Shown: positions 1 to 9,798 of the stretch, in pieces
Layout of the letters: each line of letters begins with the position of its first letter
Numbering within the stretch: the stretch's first letter is position 1
NCBI GenBank assembly: GCA_003279945.1
Contig: QCGK01000008.1
Coordinates: forward strand, 1-64,000
Direction: 5' to 3'
Length of the DNA stretch: 64,000 nt
Source: Prochlorococcus sp. AG-388-A01
Lineage (GTDB): Bacteria > Cyanobacteriota > Cyanobacteriia > PCC-6307 > Cyanobiaceae
Program-made: the position numbers and the translations under genes
The notes under the pieces: generated by a model
Told to the model about the DNA's origin: nothing
Database searches by the model: none
Seen by the model: the letters and a program-made list of their open reading frames with translations, nothing else

Positions 1-100
1 AGCGGGACTAGCCATAACTAAGATCTCAAGGAATCAGAATTTTTTATCCAAACTTTATCCAAACTTTTTTGATTTAAATTTGATCTTAACTTAATGGACT

Positions 101-445
101 TTATTCCTCTTTATTAATATCTATTTCTTTATTTTTACTTTGTTTTAATTCTTCTTTACCCCAACTCGATCCAACTACTCCTCCTCCTATCATTCCCATC
201 AAAAGACCAAGAATACCTCCTAAAAAACCAATAATTACAGTGGTCATTAATAGACTTGATAAGAAACCAGCAAATCCACCACCTGTAATTAAATTTATTA
301 TCCCAATAAAAATACCCAAAGGAATACCAAAAGAAAAAGAAGTTTCAACAGATCCTTGTATTATTCCCAACAGACCGCCTGCGGCTGCGCCTCCAACTGA
401 TCCAACAGTTCCTTTAACTTTTCGTTTTACTTCTCTATCTTCCAT
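101..445 (-). CDS. glycine-rich (glycine-zipper-like) small membrane protein, unknown function
   Basis: ORF track; repeated GGxxxG-type hydrophobic segments, charged termini. Confidence 0.6.
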   Translation of the reverse strand: MEDREVKRKVKGTVGSVGGAAAGGLLGIIQGSVETSFSFGIPLGIFIGIINLITGGGFAGFLSSLLMTTVIIGFLGGILGLLMGMIGGGVVGSSWGKEELKQSKNKEIDINKEE

Positions 446-564
446 TCTTAAAACCTTTTTACTAATTATGTATATTAATTTGTTTAAGAATAAATATGCT
501 TAACAAACTAGTCAAATTAAATTGTTGACACAGACTATAAAATTGAATTAATTAGTATCATTTT

Positions 565-723
565 TTGAAAAGTTTTTTAATCTCTGGATTAGTAGAGGAA
601 TACAGAATAAAGACTAATCTTTTTGCTATTTCACCAAACCATGCAATTAAAGTTTTTCAAAGTAAATATCCAAAAGCAAAAGATATTTATGTTGTACAAG
701 ATCTATTCAAGGGGAATAAATAA
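565..723 (+). CDS. small hypothetical protein, ~52 aa, TTG start
   Basis: Read by eye: LKSFLISGLVEEYRIKTNLFAISPNHAIKVFQSKYPKAKDIYVVQDLFKGNK*; not in ORF track; protein-like composition, ends just before the next gene. Confidence 0.45.
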   Translation: MKSFLISGLVEEYRIKTNLFAISPNHAIKVFQSKYPKAKDIYVVQDLFKGNK

Positions 724-728
724 TAAAA

Positions 729-1199
729 ATGACTTATTCTAGAAATAAAAAAAGAGATAAGAAAAACAAGAGCTATGGTATATGGGCTTGGGTAGGGGCT
801 ATATATGGACCGATTATTTTTTGGGTTCTTTTTATAAATCTCCCAAAAATTGAATGGAAATATGTCTTTGAATCTAATAAAACAAGAGTTGCTCGCCACC
901 ATAAAAAAGCAAATGATATTGGTTTACCAGGAATACCTTATTGGAGAAATACCGGAACAGCAGCAGTACTTTATTTAAATGAAGAAGGTATAGCATACGC
1001 AATGTGCGGTCCTGATTTCTTTTGTTCAGAGAAATTAAATGCAAAAAAAGGTATACATTATTTGCCTGTTGCAGGCGGGGCTAAAAGAATTAGGAGCAAT
1101 GTCATATTTGCCTTAAATAGCTATTGGTGCGATAGCTACGATATCAATAATTCTGGCAAATGTAGATCAGGTGGTTGGGTCAATGGTTCAGAGAGATAA
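729..1199 (+). CDS. hypothetical protein with one N-terminal TM segment
   Basis: ORF track; hydrophobic stretch WAWVGAIYGPIIFWVLFI; pilin-like feel (signal TM then Cys-containing domain) but not assigned. Confidence 0.55.
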   Translation: MTYSRNKKRDKKNKSYGIWAWVGAIYGPIIFWVLFINLPKIEWKYVFESNKTRVARHHKKANDIGLPGIPYWRNTGTAAVLYLNEEGIAYAMCGPDFFCSEKLNAKKGIHYLPVAGGAKRIRSNVIFALNSYWCDSYDINNSGKCRSGGWVNGSER

Positions 1200-2268
1200 G
1201 ATCCTATTAGAGAAATCATTTAAGAACCTAATACTCGCTTTAATAATAATTTTTGCAGTGCCTATTCCAGTAAAATCAGGGAATCAAATACCAGTTAGAA
1301 AAGACTGTTCTTTAGTCAAAAAGAAACAAGGATATGATTACTATGACAGACAGGAAGCTCATGATTTTGGGAGAAAAATTCAAACTCTCATTGCAAAAAA
1401 AGATATTGGAGGAATTTATAGGAATGTTCTAATTGATGAACTTCAAAATGGACCAAGAAGAGAATTCATAAAAAATAAAAGTTTTGAACAAATCTTCCCA
1501 AAAGAATGGGTTAATAAAGTTATTAAAAGCGAGATAGATTGTGATTCCATTGGATGGAGAGGATTCATGATTTCACAGGGTCTAATCTGGTTTGAAAGAA
1601 TGGAAAATGGTAAATGGAGTATTAAATCCATAAACGGAGTTAATCAAGAAAACTTTGATAATAAAAATCTTATTGGTTGGAAAACAGATAAAGGAATAAT
1701 TCCTCCTACATGTTTTCCTACATTTGGAAATTTTGAGAAGCCAAAAGTAGATTTATTTACCGAAGAATTTAGGATTACAAATAAAAGAAAATTTGAATAT
1801 AGTCCAGGAGAATATATAGGAAAAACTATTCCTTTGGGTTATGAAATTAAATCAAAAATATCTAAAAATAATGTTTATTCTGTTACTACTAATTTAGATG
1901 AATGTTTTAAATGGAACTCAGAAAATGGTTTTGTAAAAAATGAAAAAAGAAAACATGAATTAGTTTTGGTTGAAAATATTATTTATCAAAAAAATAATAT
2001 TAAAGATCTTGAGAATCATGATCGCTATAAATCTCATTATGAAGTCCTTAAAAAAGTAGATTTATCAAAGTGCAATAAGTTAGCAAAACAACTTTCTCAA
2101 TGTAATGATTCTTATCTGATTAGAATTGGTTATCACTCAGGTGGAACTATTGGATGGTTAGGTAAATATTATATTTTTGGCATATTTGATTACGACAATC
2201 AAGAATATATTGTTCCATTAAAGGTTTTCACAAATAGAAATTATGCACTTAATGAAATAAGAGAATGA
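1183..2268 (+). CDS. hypothetical secreted protein (N-terminal signal-like segment)
   Basis: ORF track 1171-2268 uses GTG; ATG at 1183 in the same frame is a plausible start; hydrophobic LILALIIIFAVPIPVKSG. Confidence 0.55.
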   Translation: MVQRDKILLEKSFKNLILALIIIFAVPIPVKSGNQIPVRKDCSLVKKKQGYDYYDRQEAHDFGRKIQTLIAKKDIGGIYRNVLIDELQNGPRREFIKNKSFEQIFPKEWVNKVIKSEIDCDSIGWRGFMISQGLIWFERMENGKWSIKSINGVNQENFDNKNLIGWKTDKGIIPPTCFPTFGNFEKPKVDLFTEEFRITNKRKFEYSPGEYIGKTIPLGYEIKSKISKNNVYSVTTNLDECFKWNSENGFVKNEKRKHELVLVENIIYQKNNIKDLENHDRYKSHYEVLKKVDLSKCNKLAKQLSQCNDSYLIRIGYHSGGTIGWLGKYYIFGIFDYDNQEYIVPLKVFTNRNYALNEIRE

Positions 2269-2339
2269 ATAAATATTATTTAATTAGTCTTTTTGAAAGA
2301 AACAACTTTATAAAGTTTGATCACTATATAAAAAATTAA

Positions 2340-2837
2340 TTATTCAATATCTATATACCATTGTGCAGCAAATTCTTTTTTAAAGTTATTAGCAAATATA
2401 TCTGTACATTTACTTTTTGGATGATTAAAACCATTAAACATTACTTCAACAAAGAACCTTACTATCGCTCTCATTTTTTGAAATGAATCGTCTTCTTTTC
2501 CTAAATTCTGATCATAATAAGTAATCAAGCTTGAAAAATCTTTAATTCTCTCGTCATCCATATATGCAGCAGCATAAGCGAGAACTTTTATGTGATTTAT
2601 TCCGTATTTACCAGAAAATAAATATTCATTAAAATCTCTTATTACTTTCTCTGGTGGAGATCCATCTGCTTCTGCAATCCAATTACCCATTAACAAAGAC
2701 AAATCAGTCATAACAGCACTAATTTCATTCCCAGCATTTATTTCTTTAATATCTAGATTACCAAGTTTAGCTCTAAGCCTTTCCATGGATTGACGAAGGT
2801 TAAATCTGCAAGAACTGGCTGCTAGATTCTTGAACAT
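2340..2837 (-). CDS. hypothetical protein
   Basis: ORF track, 165 aa, no family recognised. Confidence 0.55.
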   Translation of the reverse strand: MFKNLAASSCRFNLRQSMERLRAKLGNLDIKEINAGNEISAVMTDLSLLMGNWIAEADGSPPEKVIRDFNEYLFSGKYGINHIKVLAYAAAYMDDERIKDFSSLITYYDQNLGKEDDSFQKMRAIVRFFVEVMFNGFNHPKSKCTDIFANNFKKEFAAQWYIDIE

Positions 2838-2922
2838 ATAAACATTTAATTTAGCTTTAGAATATATTGTTTATTTATAATTAACTTTTTCAAATTAAAA
2901 ATTTTTAATAAAACTTTTAAAA

Positions 2923-3153
2923 GATGCTCGATAACACTCTAATAGAGATCTGAACCAAGCTATCAGTCTTGCAATAAAAACAAAAGATCAATATGACAAA
3001 TCTAAAAAGTGACCTAGAGATCATTCAGAACTCTAATCATTGTTTGCTAATAAACTATATGTTGATGGTGGAGCTGTAAGAATAAGGTGAAAATTGGTTC
3101 GACAAAGAGCAGTAAAAGGTAAGATTGAAATTGAAAAACCTAAAGGGAATTAG
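2923..3153 (+). pseudogene. decayed hypothetical gene with internal in-frame stops
   Basis: One frame reads DAR*HSNRDLNQAISLAIKTKDQYDKSKK*PRDHSEL*SLFANKLYVDGGAVRIR*KLVRQRAVKGKIEIEKPKGN*; protein-like between four nonsense codons, no start. Confidence 0.65.
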
Positions 3154-3591
3154 ATGGCTGAATTATTTGTGATTATTGCTGTATTTTTTATAGGGCGTTT
3201 TTCAGTAAGACAAGATACCACTAAAAGGATAAGGCTAGATGATGTTGCGAATTGGATGATACAAGGAATTAATGCTTGTGGAGGTAATCATCATGATGTG
3301 CGAAATCTCTTTGAACGGGATTTAAAAGATTCCGCCTACATAAATATTGATCAATTAAATAGAGAGAATAGCAAATATCCAGAGGCTCAAGTAAGTAATA
3401 TTGATTATCAATTTATGAATGATATCAAGAGGGCTTATTTATCAAGTTCAGAAATATGGCTCAAGGAAGGTGGGATTGCGAGATATATCATTAATGGAGG
3501 TCTTATAAATGATTTTGATGCAAGCAAAAAACATCCGAAAACTTCTAATCCTAAACATCTAATTTCTTTTTACAAAAGAAATGCAAAATAA
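3154..3591 (+). CDS. hypothetical protein with N-terminal hydrophobic segment
   Basis: ORF track; MAELFVIIAVFFIGRFSVRQ. Confidence 0.55.
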   Translation: MAELFVIIAVFFIGRFSVRQDTTKRIRLDDVANWMIQGINACGGNHHDVRNLFERDLKDSAYINIDQLNRENSKYPEAQVSNIDYQFMNDIKRAYLSSSEIWLKEGGIARYIINGGLINDFDASKKHPKTSNPKHLISFYKRNAK

Positions 3592-3610
3592 TAAAATGAC
3601 ATCTTTTTAG

Positions 3611-3955
3611 ATGAAACGCTTACTACTCCCATTGCTAGCTGCGCTTGCTTTACCAGCATATACAACGGAAGTCGTATATGAAACTCGAGAGCTTGCTTGG
3701 AATGAATGCATAAGTTGGATGAAGGAAGGAGGTGAGTTTTATATCCAAGAAGGAAGTGGCTACGAGATGGTTACTAGGTGGTTACCTAGAAGACACTGCT
3801 TCTACGATGAAGGCAAGATGGAAATGGTTGGTCAAGAACTAATTCAAATAAAAAAAGGAGACAAGTTCTTATCTACAAATTTTCCTGATATAGGTAAAGG
3901 TATTGCTACCCCTGTTACTCAAAAAACTTTTAAATTTCAAGAACCTATTCCTTAA
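3611..3955 (+). CDS. small secreted protein with MKRLLLPLLAALALP-type signal peptide
   Basis: ORF track; clear signal peptide; Trp/Cys-containing mature part. Confidence 0.6.
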   Translation: MKRLLLPLLAALALPAYTTEVVYETRELAWNECISWMKEGGEFYIQEGSGYEMVTRWLPRRHCFYDEGKMEMVGQELIQIKKGDKFLSTNFPDIGKGIATPVTQKTFKFQEPIP

Positions 3956-3960
3956 TAAAT

Positions 3961-3990
3961 ATGAAACGCTTACTACTTGCACCGCTATAA
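3961..3990 (+). pseudogene. truncated copy of the MKRLLL signal-peptide leader
   Basis: ATGAAACGCTTACTACTTGCACCGCTATAA (MKRLLLAPL*) repeats the first 17 nt of the gene at 3611. Confidence 0.4.
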
Positions 3991-4166
3991 ATTCCAAAAA
4001 AATATTATAAATTTCTCTTAGGTTTTACATAGAAAAACAGCCACTGAGCTGACCCCATACCACCCATCACTTTCCTAAATAGGGACTTTGATGGATAATA
4101 AATTTATAACCAAAAAGTTTGGATAACACGTACTCCAAGCTCCAAAAATCGCCGAGATCCCTTGAT

Positions 4167-4625
4167 ATGATTGAAGAAAAGTTTTGGCTAATGAAAAGTG
4201 AGCCTGATGCTTATAGCATAGATACTTTAAAAAATGATGGAGTAACTTTATGGGATGGTATTAGAAATTATCAAGCTCGAAACTTCATGAGAAATATGAA
4301 TAAAGGAGATAAAGTATTTTTTTATCATTCAAACTGCAAACCACCAGGAATTGTCGGCCTTATGGAGGTAATAGATCTAAATATTGTTGATCCTACTCAA
4401 TTTGATGAAGATTCAAAGTATTTTGATCCAAAATCGAAATCTGAAAATCCGATATGGGATTGTGTAAAAGTAAAATTTATATCTAAGTCAAATAATATTA
4501 TAAGTCTACCAGAATTAAAGATTTTATTTAGTGAAGATGAGTTATTAGTGGTAAAAAAAGGAAATAGATTATCTATAGTACCTGTTAACAATGATGTAGC
4601 AAAAATACTTTTGGAGAAAATTTAA
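4167..4625 (+). CDS. EVE-domain protein (thymocyte nuclear protein 1-like)
   Basis: FWLMKSEPDAYSIDTL...WDGIRNYQARNFMR...GDKVFFYHSN; ATG at 4167 is preferable to TTG 4119. Confidence 0.85.
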   Translation: MIEEKFWLMKSEPDAYSIDTLKNDGVTLWDGIRNYQARNFMRNMNKGDKVFFYHSNCKPPGIVGLMEVIDLNIVDPTQFDEDSKYFDPKSKSENPIWDCVKVKFISKSNNIISLPELKILFSEDELLVVKKGNRLSIVPVNNDVAKILLEKI

Positions 4626-4632
4626 AAAAATT

Positions 4633-4941
4633 TTAATCTTCAAAACTCATTGAAAACATATTTCCAACATAAAGTCTCGTTAAATCCCTATTTTGAAATC
4701 CTTTTTGCATTAAAAATCCTGCAATAGCAGCTTGAAGTATCCTGTATTGATCCCAATTAGGATGTTTCTCAACAAAGTCTTTCATTGCCTTTTGAAGATT
4801 CTCTTGAAGTTCACATTTGAAACTAATTACTTCATCTTTATTACTTAAAAATTTAAGATTTACATTGTCATTTAACTTATTCATATTCAAAAATAATTCT
4901 TGGAATTTAGATTTACAAGAATCATTTTTCTTCAAAATCAA
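4633..4941 (-). CDS. DUF2811-like small protein
   Basis: LQKAMKDFVEKHPNWDQYRILQAAIAGFLMQKG resembles DUF2811 as I recall it. Confidence 0.55.
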   Translation of the reverse strand: MILKKNDSCKSKFQELFLNMNKLNDNVNLKFLSNKDEVISFKCELQENLQKAMKDFVEKHPNWDQYRILQAAIAGFLMQKGFQNRDLTRLYVGNMFSMSFED

Positions 4942-5081
4942 TAAATCGTCAACAAGTATAAATAGTAGACTGTCTCAGGTTATAGAATAATGAGAATTCA
5001 GTGATAAAAAGGGTGGTCATAGAATTTAATTTTCGAAAAACAAATCTTTCAGAAATGTGAAGAATTATATAAAATTAAAAG

Positions 5082-5145
5082 TTTTCCACATACTTTAGAT
5101 AACCAAATATTTTTCAAAAAATAGTTGTGGAAAAGTTGTGAAAAA
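5082..5145. promoter_or_regulatory. cluster of DnaA-box motifs
   Basis: TTTTCCACA at 5082-5090, TGTGGAAAA (inverted) at 5126-5134, one-mismatch TGTGAAAAA at 5137-5145, in an AT-rich intergenic region. Confidence 0.4.
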
Positions 5146-5197
5146 TTTTTTTAGGCTCGGGGAAATATTTCACAAAATTTCCAATTTTATTTATCTT

Positions 5198-5569
5198 TTA
5201 ATCCATTGATTCCCACATGTTTTTTATTTCATAAAATAAACTTTGGGCTATTGGTATAGGCCAATACATTTCGAAGGATCTTGTTTGATCTTGACTTTCA
5301 AAAACAAACCTTAAACTCCATTCATTCTTTTTCCCTTCTAACGCAATATACCAAGGTAGTTGTTCTAATTCTAGGGAAATACATTCTTCATCCATTAATT
5401 CATTCTTGATAGCAAATAGTTGTTGATTAATCCTAATAAGTAAACTATAAAGTGAATCAAATTCACTTTTTTGTAACTCAATTGACCAATTATCAATACC
5501 AATCAAAAAACAAAATTTGCCTTTTTTTAAATCCCTAAGTAATCTCCATCTTTTTTGCTCTTCTAACAA
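5198..5569 (-). CDS. DUF1818 family protein
   Basis: ORF track; sequence and position next to rpoZ typical of picocyanobacteria. Confidence 0.65.
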   Translation of the reverse strand: MLEEQKRWRLLRDLKKGKFCFLIGIDNWSIELQKSEFDSLYSLLIRINQQLFAIKNELMDEECISLELEQLPWYIALEGKKNEWSLRFVFESQDQTRSFEMYWPIPIAQSLFYEIKNMWESMD

Positions 5570-5571
5570 AA

Positions 5572-5808
5572 TTAACCAGGAAGTAAATCTGGTTGGTCTT
5601 GTTCATCACTAAGCTCAATAATTGACCTTTGAACAGGTTTAATAGTTGACTCTTCTAATAGACCATCAAAGTCATCAAAACGTCTTTGTTTAGCTCTGAA
5701 AGCAATCTTAACTGTAGTTAAGTATCTATTAGTTGATTTTCTTATTAAACTCTCACCTCTTTTGGCAAGATCATTAGAATCGAATCCTGATTTATTTGAT
5801 ACGTTCAT
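5572..5808 (-). CDS. rpoZ: RNA polymerase omega subunit
   Basis: [36 protein letters not shown]. Confidence 0.8.
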   Translation of the reverse strand: MNVSNKSGFDSNDLAKRGESLIRKSTNRYLTTVKIAFRAKQRRFDDFDGLLEESTIKPVQRSIIELSDEQDQPDLLPG

Positions 5809-5904
5809 TAATAAATTTTTTCTTTAGTATATATCTTACAATTATTTGGACTTATTCAAAACATAAATTACAAAAAGAACTTAATTGAATCATAAAATTT
5901 TTAT

Positions 5905-7473
5905 ATGGAAAAAAATTTATCCGGAACGCTTGCTATTGATTTAGGTAATACTAATACAGTAGTAGCTTTTCAGGATCAAAAAGATATAGATTCTGTGTTA
6001 GTTGACATCCCAAATATTACTTCATCTCCAGGAGTTATCCCCACTGCAGTTTGGTTTGAAGAACCTTCGAAAATTGTGAAAATTGGTATTAGTGCCTTAA
6101 AGATGAGAGATGAATCAAATTCGGATTTATTTTTTCATTCGAATTTTAAAAGATTGATTGGAAATCCTATTGAAAAAATTAACCAGAAAAATATTTTAAA
6201 ACCTACTGAATGTGGCGAAAAATTCTTCAAAATTTTATGGGCAAGCATTCCTAAAAAATATAAAATCAATAGACTTGTTTTAACTGCTCCAATTGATACA
6301 TACAAAGGATACAGAGAATGGTTAGTTAAACTTTGCGGAGAATTATCTGTTGATGAAATAGCGCTAGTTGATGAGCCAACTGCGGCAAGTTTAGGGATTA
6401 ATGTACCATTTGGCTCCAAAATCATGACATTAGATATTGGAGGAAGCACAATCGATATGAATATAGTCAAAATAGAGGGGGGAGAAGGTAAATCTGTTCC
6501 AATAGCTGAACTATTAAAATTTAAAGGAAATGACGTTAGCGCAATTTCAAAACAAAAAATAAGATGTGCTGAAATAATCAGTAAAACAGGTTCAAAAATT
6601 GGTGGTAAAGATATTGATCAATGGATCGTTGATTATTTTATCGCAGATAATAAATATGCAATTAATCTCTTAAGAGCAGAAGAAATAAAATGCAAACTCA
6701 GTTCACCTAAAATTAACTATGAAAATAAATATCAAACAAAATTATTAACTGATGGATATCGAGAAAAAGAATTTTATCTAAGTAAGGAAATATTTGAAAA
6801 AATTATTATTGAAAATAATCTTATTAATCACCTTAACTCCTTACTTAAAGATCTATTAAATGAGGCAAGAGGAAAATTTTGCACTGTAGATGACTTAAGT
6901 GCAATTATTTTGGTTGGAGGGGGGACTCAAATTCCATTAATTAAAGAATGGATAACACAGAAGATTTCCAAAATTCAAATAAAGACGCCACCTCCTATTG
7001 AATCAATAGCTTTAGGAGCTTTAACAATGACGCCAGGAGTAAAAATTAAAGACATTTTAAATAAAGGTTTATCCATAAGATTATTCAACAGAAGAGAACA
7101 AAAACCCCTCTGGCATCCAATTTTTTGCAAAGGTCAAACATGGCCAACTGACAACCCATTTAAATTGGTTCTTCAAGCTAGTAAAAATAATCAGAAGACA
7201 TTTGAAATAATAATTGGAGAAACAAAAAAAGAAAGAGAATATGATGTGATTTTTGAAAATGGATTGCCAAAATTATCAGAGGTTCAAAGTGATGAAGAAA
7301 TTATTCAATGGGACAAAAACACACTCAAAATAGTACTAAAAAATAAATCTAATATAGGAAAAGATGCCTTAACCCTTTTCTTCAAAATTAATAAAAAAGC
7401 TGATTTATTAGTTGAGTGTTTCGATATTAAAGATGAATTTTTAGGGGAATATAATTTAGGAAATATCTTCTGA
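5905..7473 (+). CDS. divergent Hsp70/DnaK-family protein
   Basis: LAIDLGNTNTVVAF, DEPTAASLG, LDIGGSTID, ILVGGGTQIP motifs; short divergent C-terminal part. Confidence 0.85.
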   Translation: MEKNLSGTLAIDLGNTNTVVAFQDQKDIDSVLVDIPNITSSPGVIPTAVWFEEPSKIVKIGISALKMRDESNSDLFFHSNFKRLIGNPIEKINQKNILKPTECGEKFFKILWASIPKKYKINRLVLTAPIDTYKGYREWLVKLCGELSVDEIALVDEPTAASLGINVPFGSKIMTLDIGGSTIDMNIVKIEGGEGKSVPIAELLKFKGNDVSAISKQKIRCAEIISKTGSKIGGKDIDQWIVDYFIADNKYAINLLRAEEIKCKLSSPKINYENKYQTKLLTDGYREKEFYLSKEIFEKIIIENNLINHLNSLLKDLLNEARGKFCTVDDLSAIILVGGGTQIPLIKEWITQKISKIQIKTPPPIESIALGALTMTPGVKIKDILNKGLSIRLFNRREQKPLWHPIFCKGQTWPTDNPFKLVLQASKNNQKTFEIIIGETKKEREYDVIFENGLPKLSEVQSDEEIIQWDKNTLKIVLKNKSNIGKDALTLFFKINKKADLLVECFDIKDEFLGEYNLGNIF

Positions 7474-7480
7474 GCTAAAG

Positions 7481-8017
7481 CTATGTTATAAAAACTCCTT
7501 CTTCATTATCAACATTATTTAGACGTAAACTAATACTTTCATTTTTACTAGTTGGAACTTTTTTTCCACAAAAATCCGGTTGAATAGGTAATTCTCGATG
7601 ACCTCTATCTACCATTACTAATAACATCACTCTTTGAGGTCTACCCCAAGAATATAATGCATCCATCGCAGCTCTAATTGTTCTACCTGTATAAATTACA
7701 TCATCTATCAAAAGAATCTCTTGTTTTTCAATAGGAGTTGGAATATTAGTCGCTTTAATTAGGCGAGTCCCGACTCTATCTTGATCATCTCTATAGAAAG
7801 TTGGATCAATTATTCCTTTTCTTATATTCAAACCCGTCTTACAAAATAATTCTTTTCCTAGAACTTCTGCCAAATCAACGCCTCTAGTGGGAATACCAAC
7901 CAAGATAAGGTTATCCAAATTTTTTACTTTTTCAATGATTTCTGAAGTTAAACGTGAAATAACTTTTCGAAGCTCAACTTCAGTAAGTATTACGATCCTT
8001 TTTGTTTTACTGGACAT
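7481..8017 (-). CDS. pyrR: bifunctional pyr operon regulator/uracil phosphoribosyltransferase
   Basis: ILVGIPTRGVDLA, EILLIDDVIYTGRTIRAAMDAL PRT motif. Confidence 0.9.
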   Translation of the reverse strand: MSSKTKRIVILTEVELRKVISRLTSEIIEKVKNLDNLILVGIPTRGVDLAEVLGKELFCKTGLNIRKGIIDPTFYRDDQDRVGTRLIKATNIPTPIEKQEILLIDDVIYTGRTIRAAMDALYSWGRPQRVMLLVMVDRGHRELPIQPDFCGKKVPTSKNESISLRLNNVDNEEGVFIT

Positions 8018-8152
8018 ACTTTATTAATAAATAAAATCCATTCAATATTTCATAAATTAGCAAAAGCTAACCATTTTAAATATAAATTGTTAAAGAGTAG
8101 CGTTTAAAGGTAAATTTAATATTGGATTAGCAAAATTAATTATGATATAAAT

Positions 8153-9775
8153 ATGTCAAAGAATAGCCGCAAAAATATAAATGGATTAAGTGTTCCTCAG
8201 AGCCCAGTAGTTCTTGCCATATTAGATGGATGGGGAAATCGAGAAGATACCACCGACAATGCCATAAAAAGTTCAAATACACCAATCATGGATTCATTAT
8301 GGCATGCATATCCCCATACTTTAATAAGTGCTAGTGGATCTGATGTAGGTCTTCCAGATGGGCAAATGGGTAATTCCGAGGTAGGGCACCTAACTATCGG
8401 TTCGGGAAGAATAATCCAACAAGAACTTGTAAGAATTTCTAATGTTGTAAAAAATAATCAGTTAGGCATAGTTCATGAGTTAAAAGAAATGGCTGATTCA
8501 TTAAAGGAAAACAACTCTACTTTACATATCACGGGATTGTGTTCAGATGGAGGGGTACATAGTCATATTGATCATTTATTAGGTTTAATAAAATGGGCAT
8601 CTGATAATGGTATTAAAAAAGTAGCTATTCATATTATTACTGACGGTAGAGATACTCCAGCAAAAAGTGCATCTAAATACCTTAATCAAATAGAGCAATG
8701 CATAAAACAATTCAAGACAGGTGAAATAGCCTCTATATGCGGAAGATATTGGATAATGGATAGAAATAATTTATGGGATAGAACAGAAAAAGCATATACT
8801 AATTTGACTGATCCAAATGCCAAGGTAACCAGTATTTCTCCTCAGGATTATGTACAAAATAGTTATGAAAAAAACATAACAGATGAATTTATTGAGCCCA
8901 TACGAATGACTAAAAATTATCTAAAAGATGGGGATAGTTTAATTTGCTTTAATTTCCGTCCAGATAGAGCAAGACAAATAATCAAATCCCTTTCAGATAA
9001 GAAATTCTTAGATTTCAATAGAAAATTTTTTCCAAATCTAGATTTAATTACTTTTACGCAATATGATACAAACCTAGCAGTTAAAGTTGCATTTCCTCCT
9101 GAATCATTAAATAATTTCATCGGCCAAATTGTTTCAGAAAACGGACTCAGACAATACAGAACTGCAGAAACAGAAAAATATCCTCACGTAACATACTTTT
9201 TTAATGGAGGAGTAGAAATTCCTCTACCTGGAGAAGAGAGGCATTTAATTCCATCACCAAGAGTCGCAACTTATGACATGAAACCCGAAATGTCTGCGGA
9301 AGAATTAACTATTAGTTGCTCTAAAGCAATTAAAAGTGGTAACTATGCTTTTGTTGTAATAAATTTTGCTAATCCTGATATGGTGGGTCATACAGGCAAT
9401 ATGAATGCAACAATTAAAGCTATAGAAACAGTTGATAAATGCATAGGTCAAATAGTTAATGCTACTGGAGAAATGGGAGGGAGCATTCTTATTACAGCTG
9501 ATCATGGTAATGCAGAGCTAATGAAAGGGCCTGCAGGAGAACCATGGACGGCTCACACTACAAATAAAGTTCCATTAATTTTTATTGAGGGCGAAAAAAG
9601 AAAAATCCCAAATATGGGAAATGAAATTTTTTTGAGGGATAATGCTGGCCTAGCAGATATTGCACCAACTTTATTACAATTATTAAGTCTCCCAATTCCT
9701 AAAGAAATGACAGGAAAATCTCTTATCAAAGAAATCGAGTTAAAAGGCTATAATAAAGTTGTACAACATGTATAA
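8153..9775 (+). CDS. gpmI: 2,3-bisphosphoglycerate-independent phosphoglycerate mutase
   Basis: [27 protein letters not shown] motifs. Confidence 0.95.
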   Translation: MSKNSRKNINGLSVPQSPVVLAILDGWGNREDTTDNAIKSSNTPIMDSLWHAYPHTLISASGSDVGLPDGQMGNSEVGHLTIGSGRIIQQELVRISNVVKNNQLGIVHELKEMADSLKENNSTLHITGLCSDGGVHSHIDHLLGLIKWASDNGIKKVAIHIITDGRDTPAKSASKYLNQIEQCIKQFKTGEIASICGRYWIMDRNNLWDRTEKAYTNLTDPNAKVTSISPQDYVQNSYEKNITDEFIEPIRMTKNYLKDGDSLICFNFRPDRARQIIKSLSDKKFLDFNRKFFPNLDLITFTQYDTNLAVKVAFPPESLNNFIGQIVSENGLRQYRTAETEKYPHVTYFFNGGVEIPLPGEERHLIPSPRVATYDMKPEMSAEELTISCSKAIKSGNYAFVVINFANPDMVGHTGNMNATIKAIETVDKCIGQIVNATGEMGGSILITADHGNAELMKGPAGEPWTAHTTNKVPLIFIEGEKRKIPNMGNEIFLRDNAGLADIAPTLLQLLSLPIPKEMTGKSLIKEIELKGYNKVVQHV

Positions 9776-9798
9776 AGTTAATAAACGCCTGTTATAAA

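Noticed and set aside
1-15. Possible truncated minus-strand gene start (ATGGCTAGTCCCGCT) or tRNA edge
   Set aside because: Too little sequence at the window edge to support either.
240-503. 87-aa plus-strand ORF
   Set aside because: Antisense to the glycine-rich membrane protein ORF 101-445; proline-rich shadow composition.
687-902. 71-aa minus-strand ORF
   Set aside because: Antisense to 729-1199 with no recognisable protein character.
7562-7570. TTTTCCACA DnaA-box match
   Set aside because: Single copy inside the pyrR coding sequence; expected by chance in AT-rich DNA.
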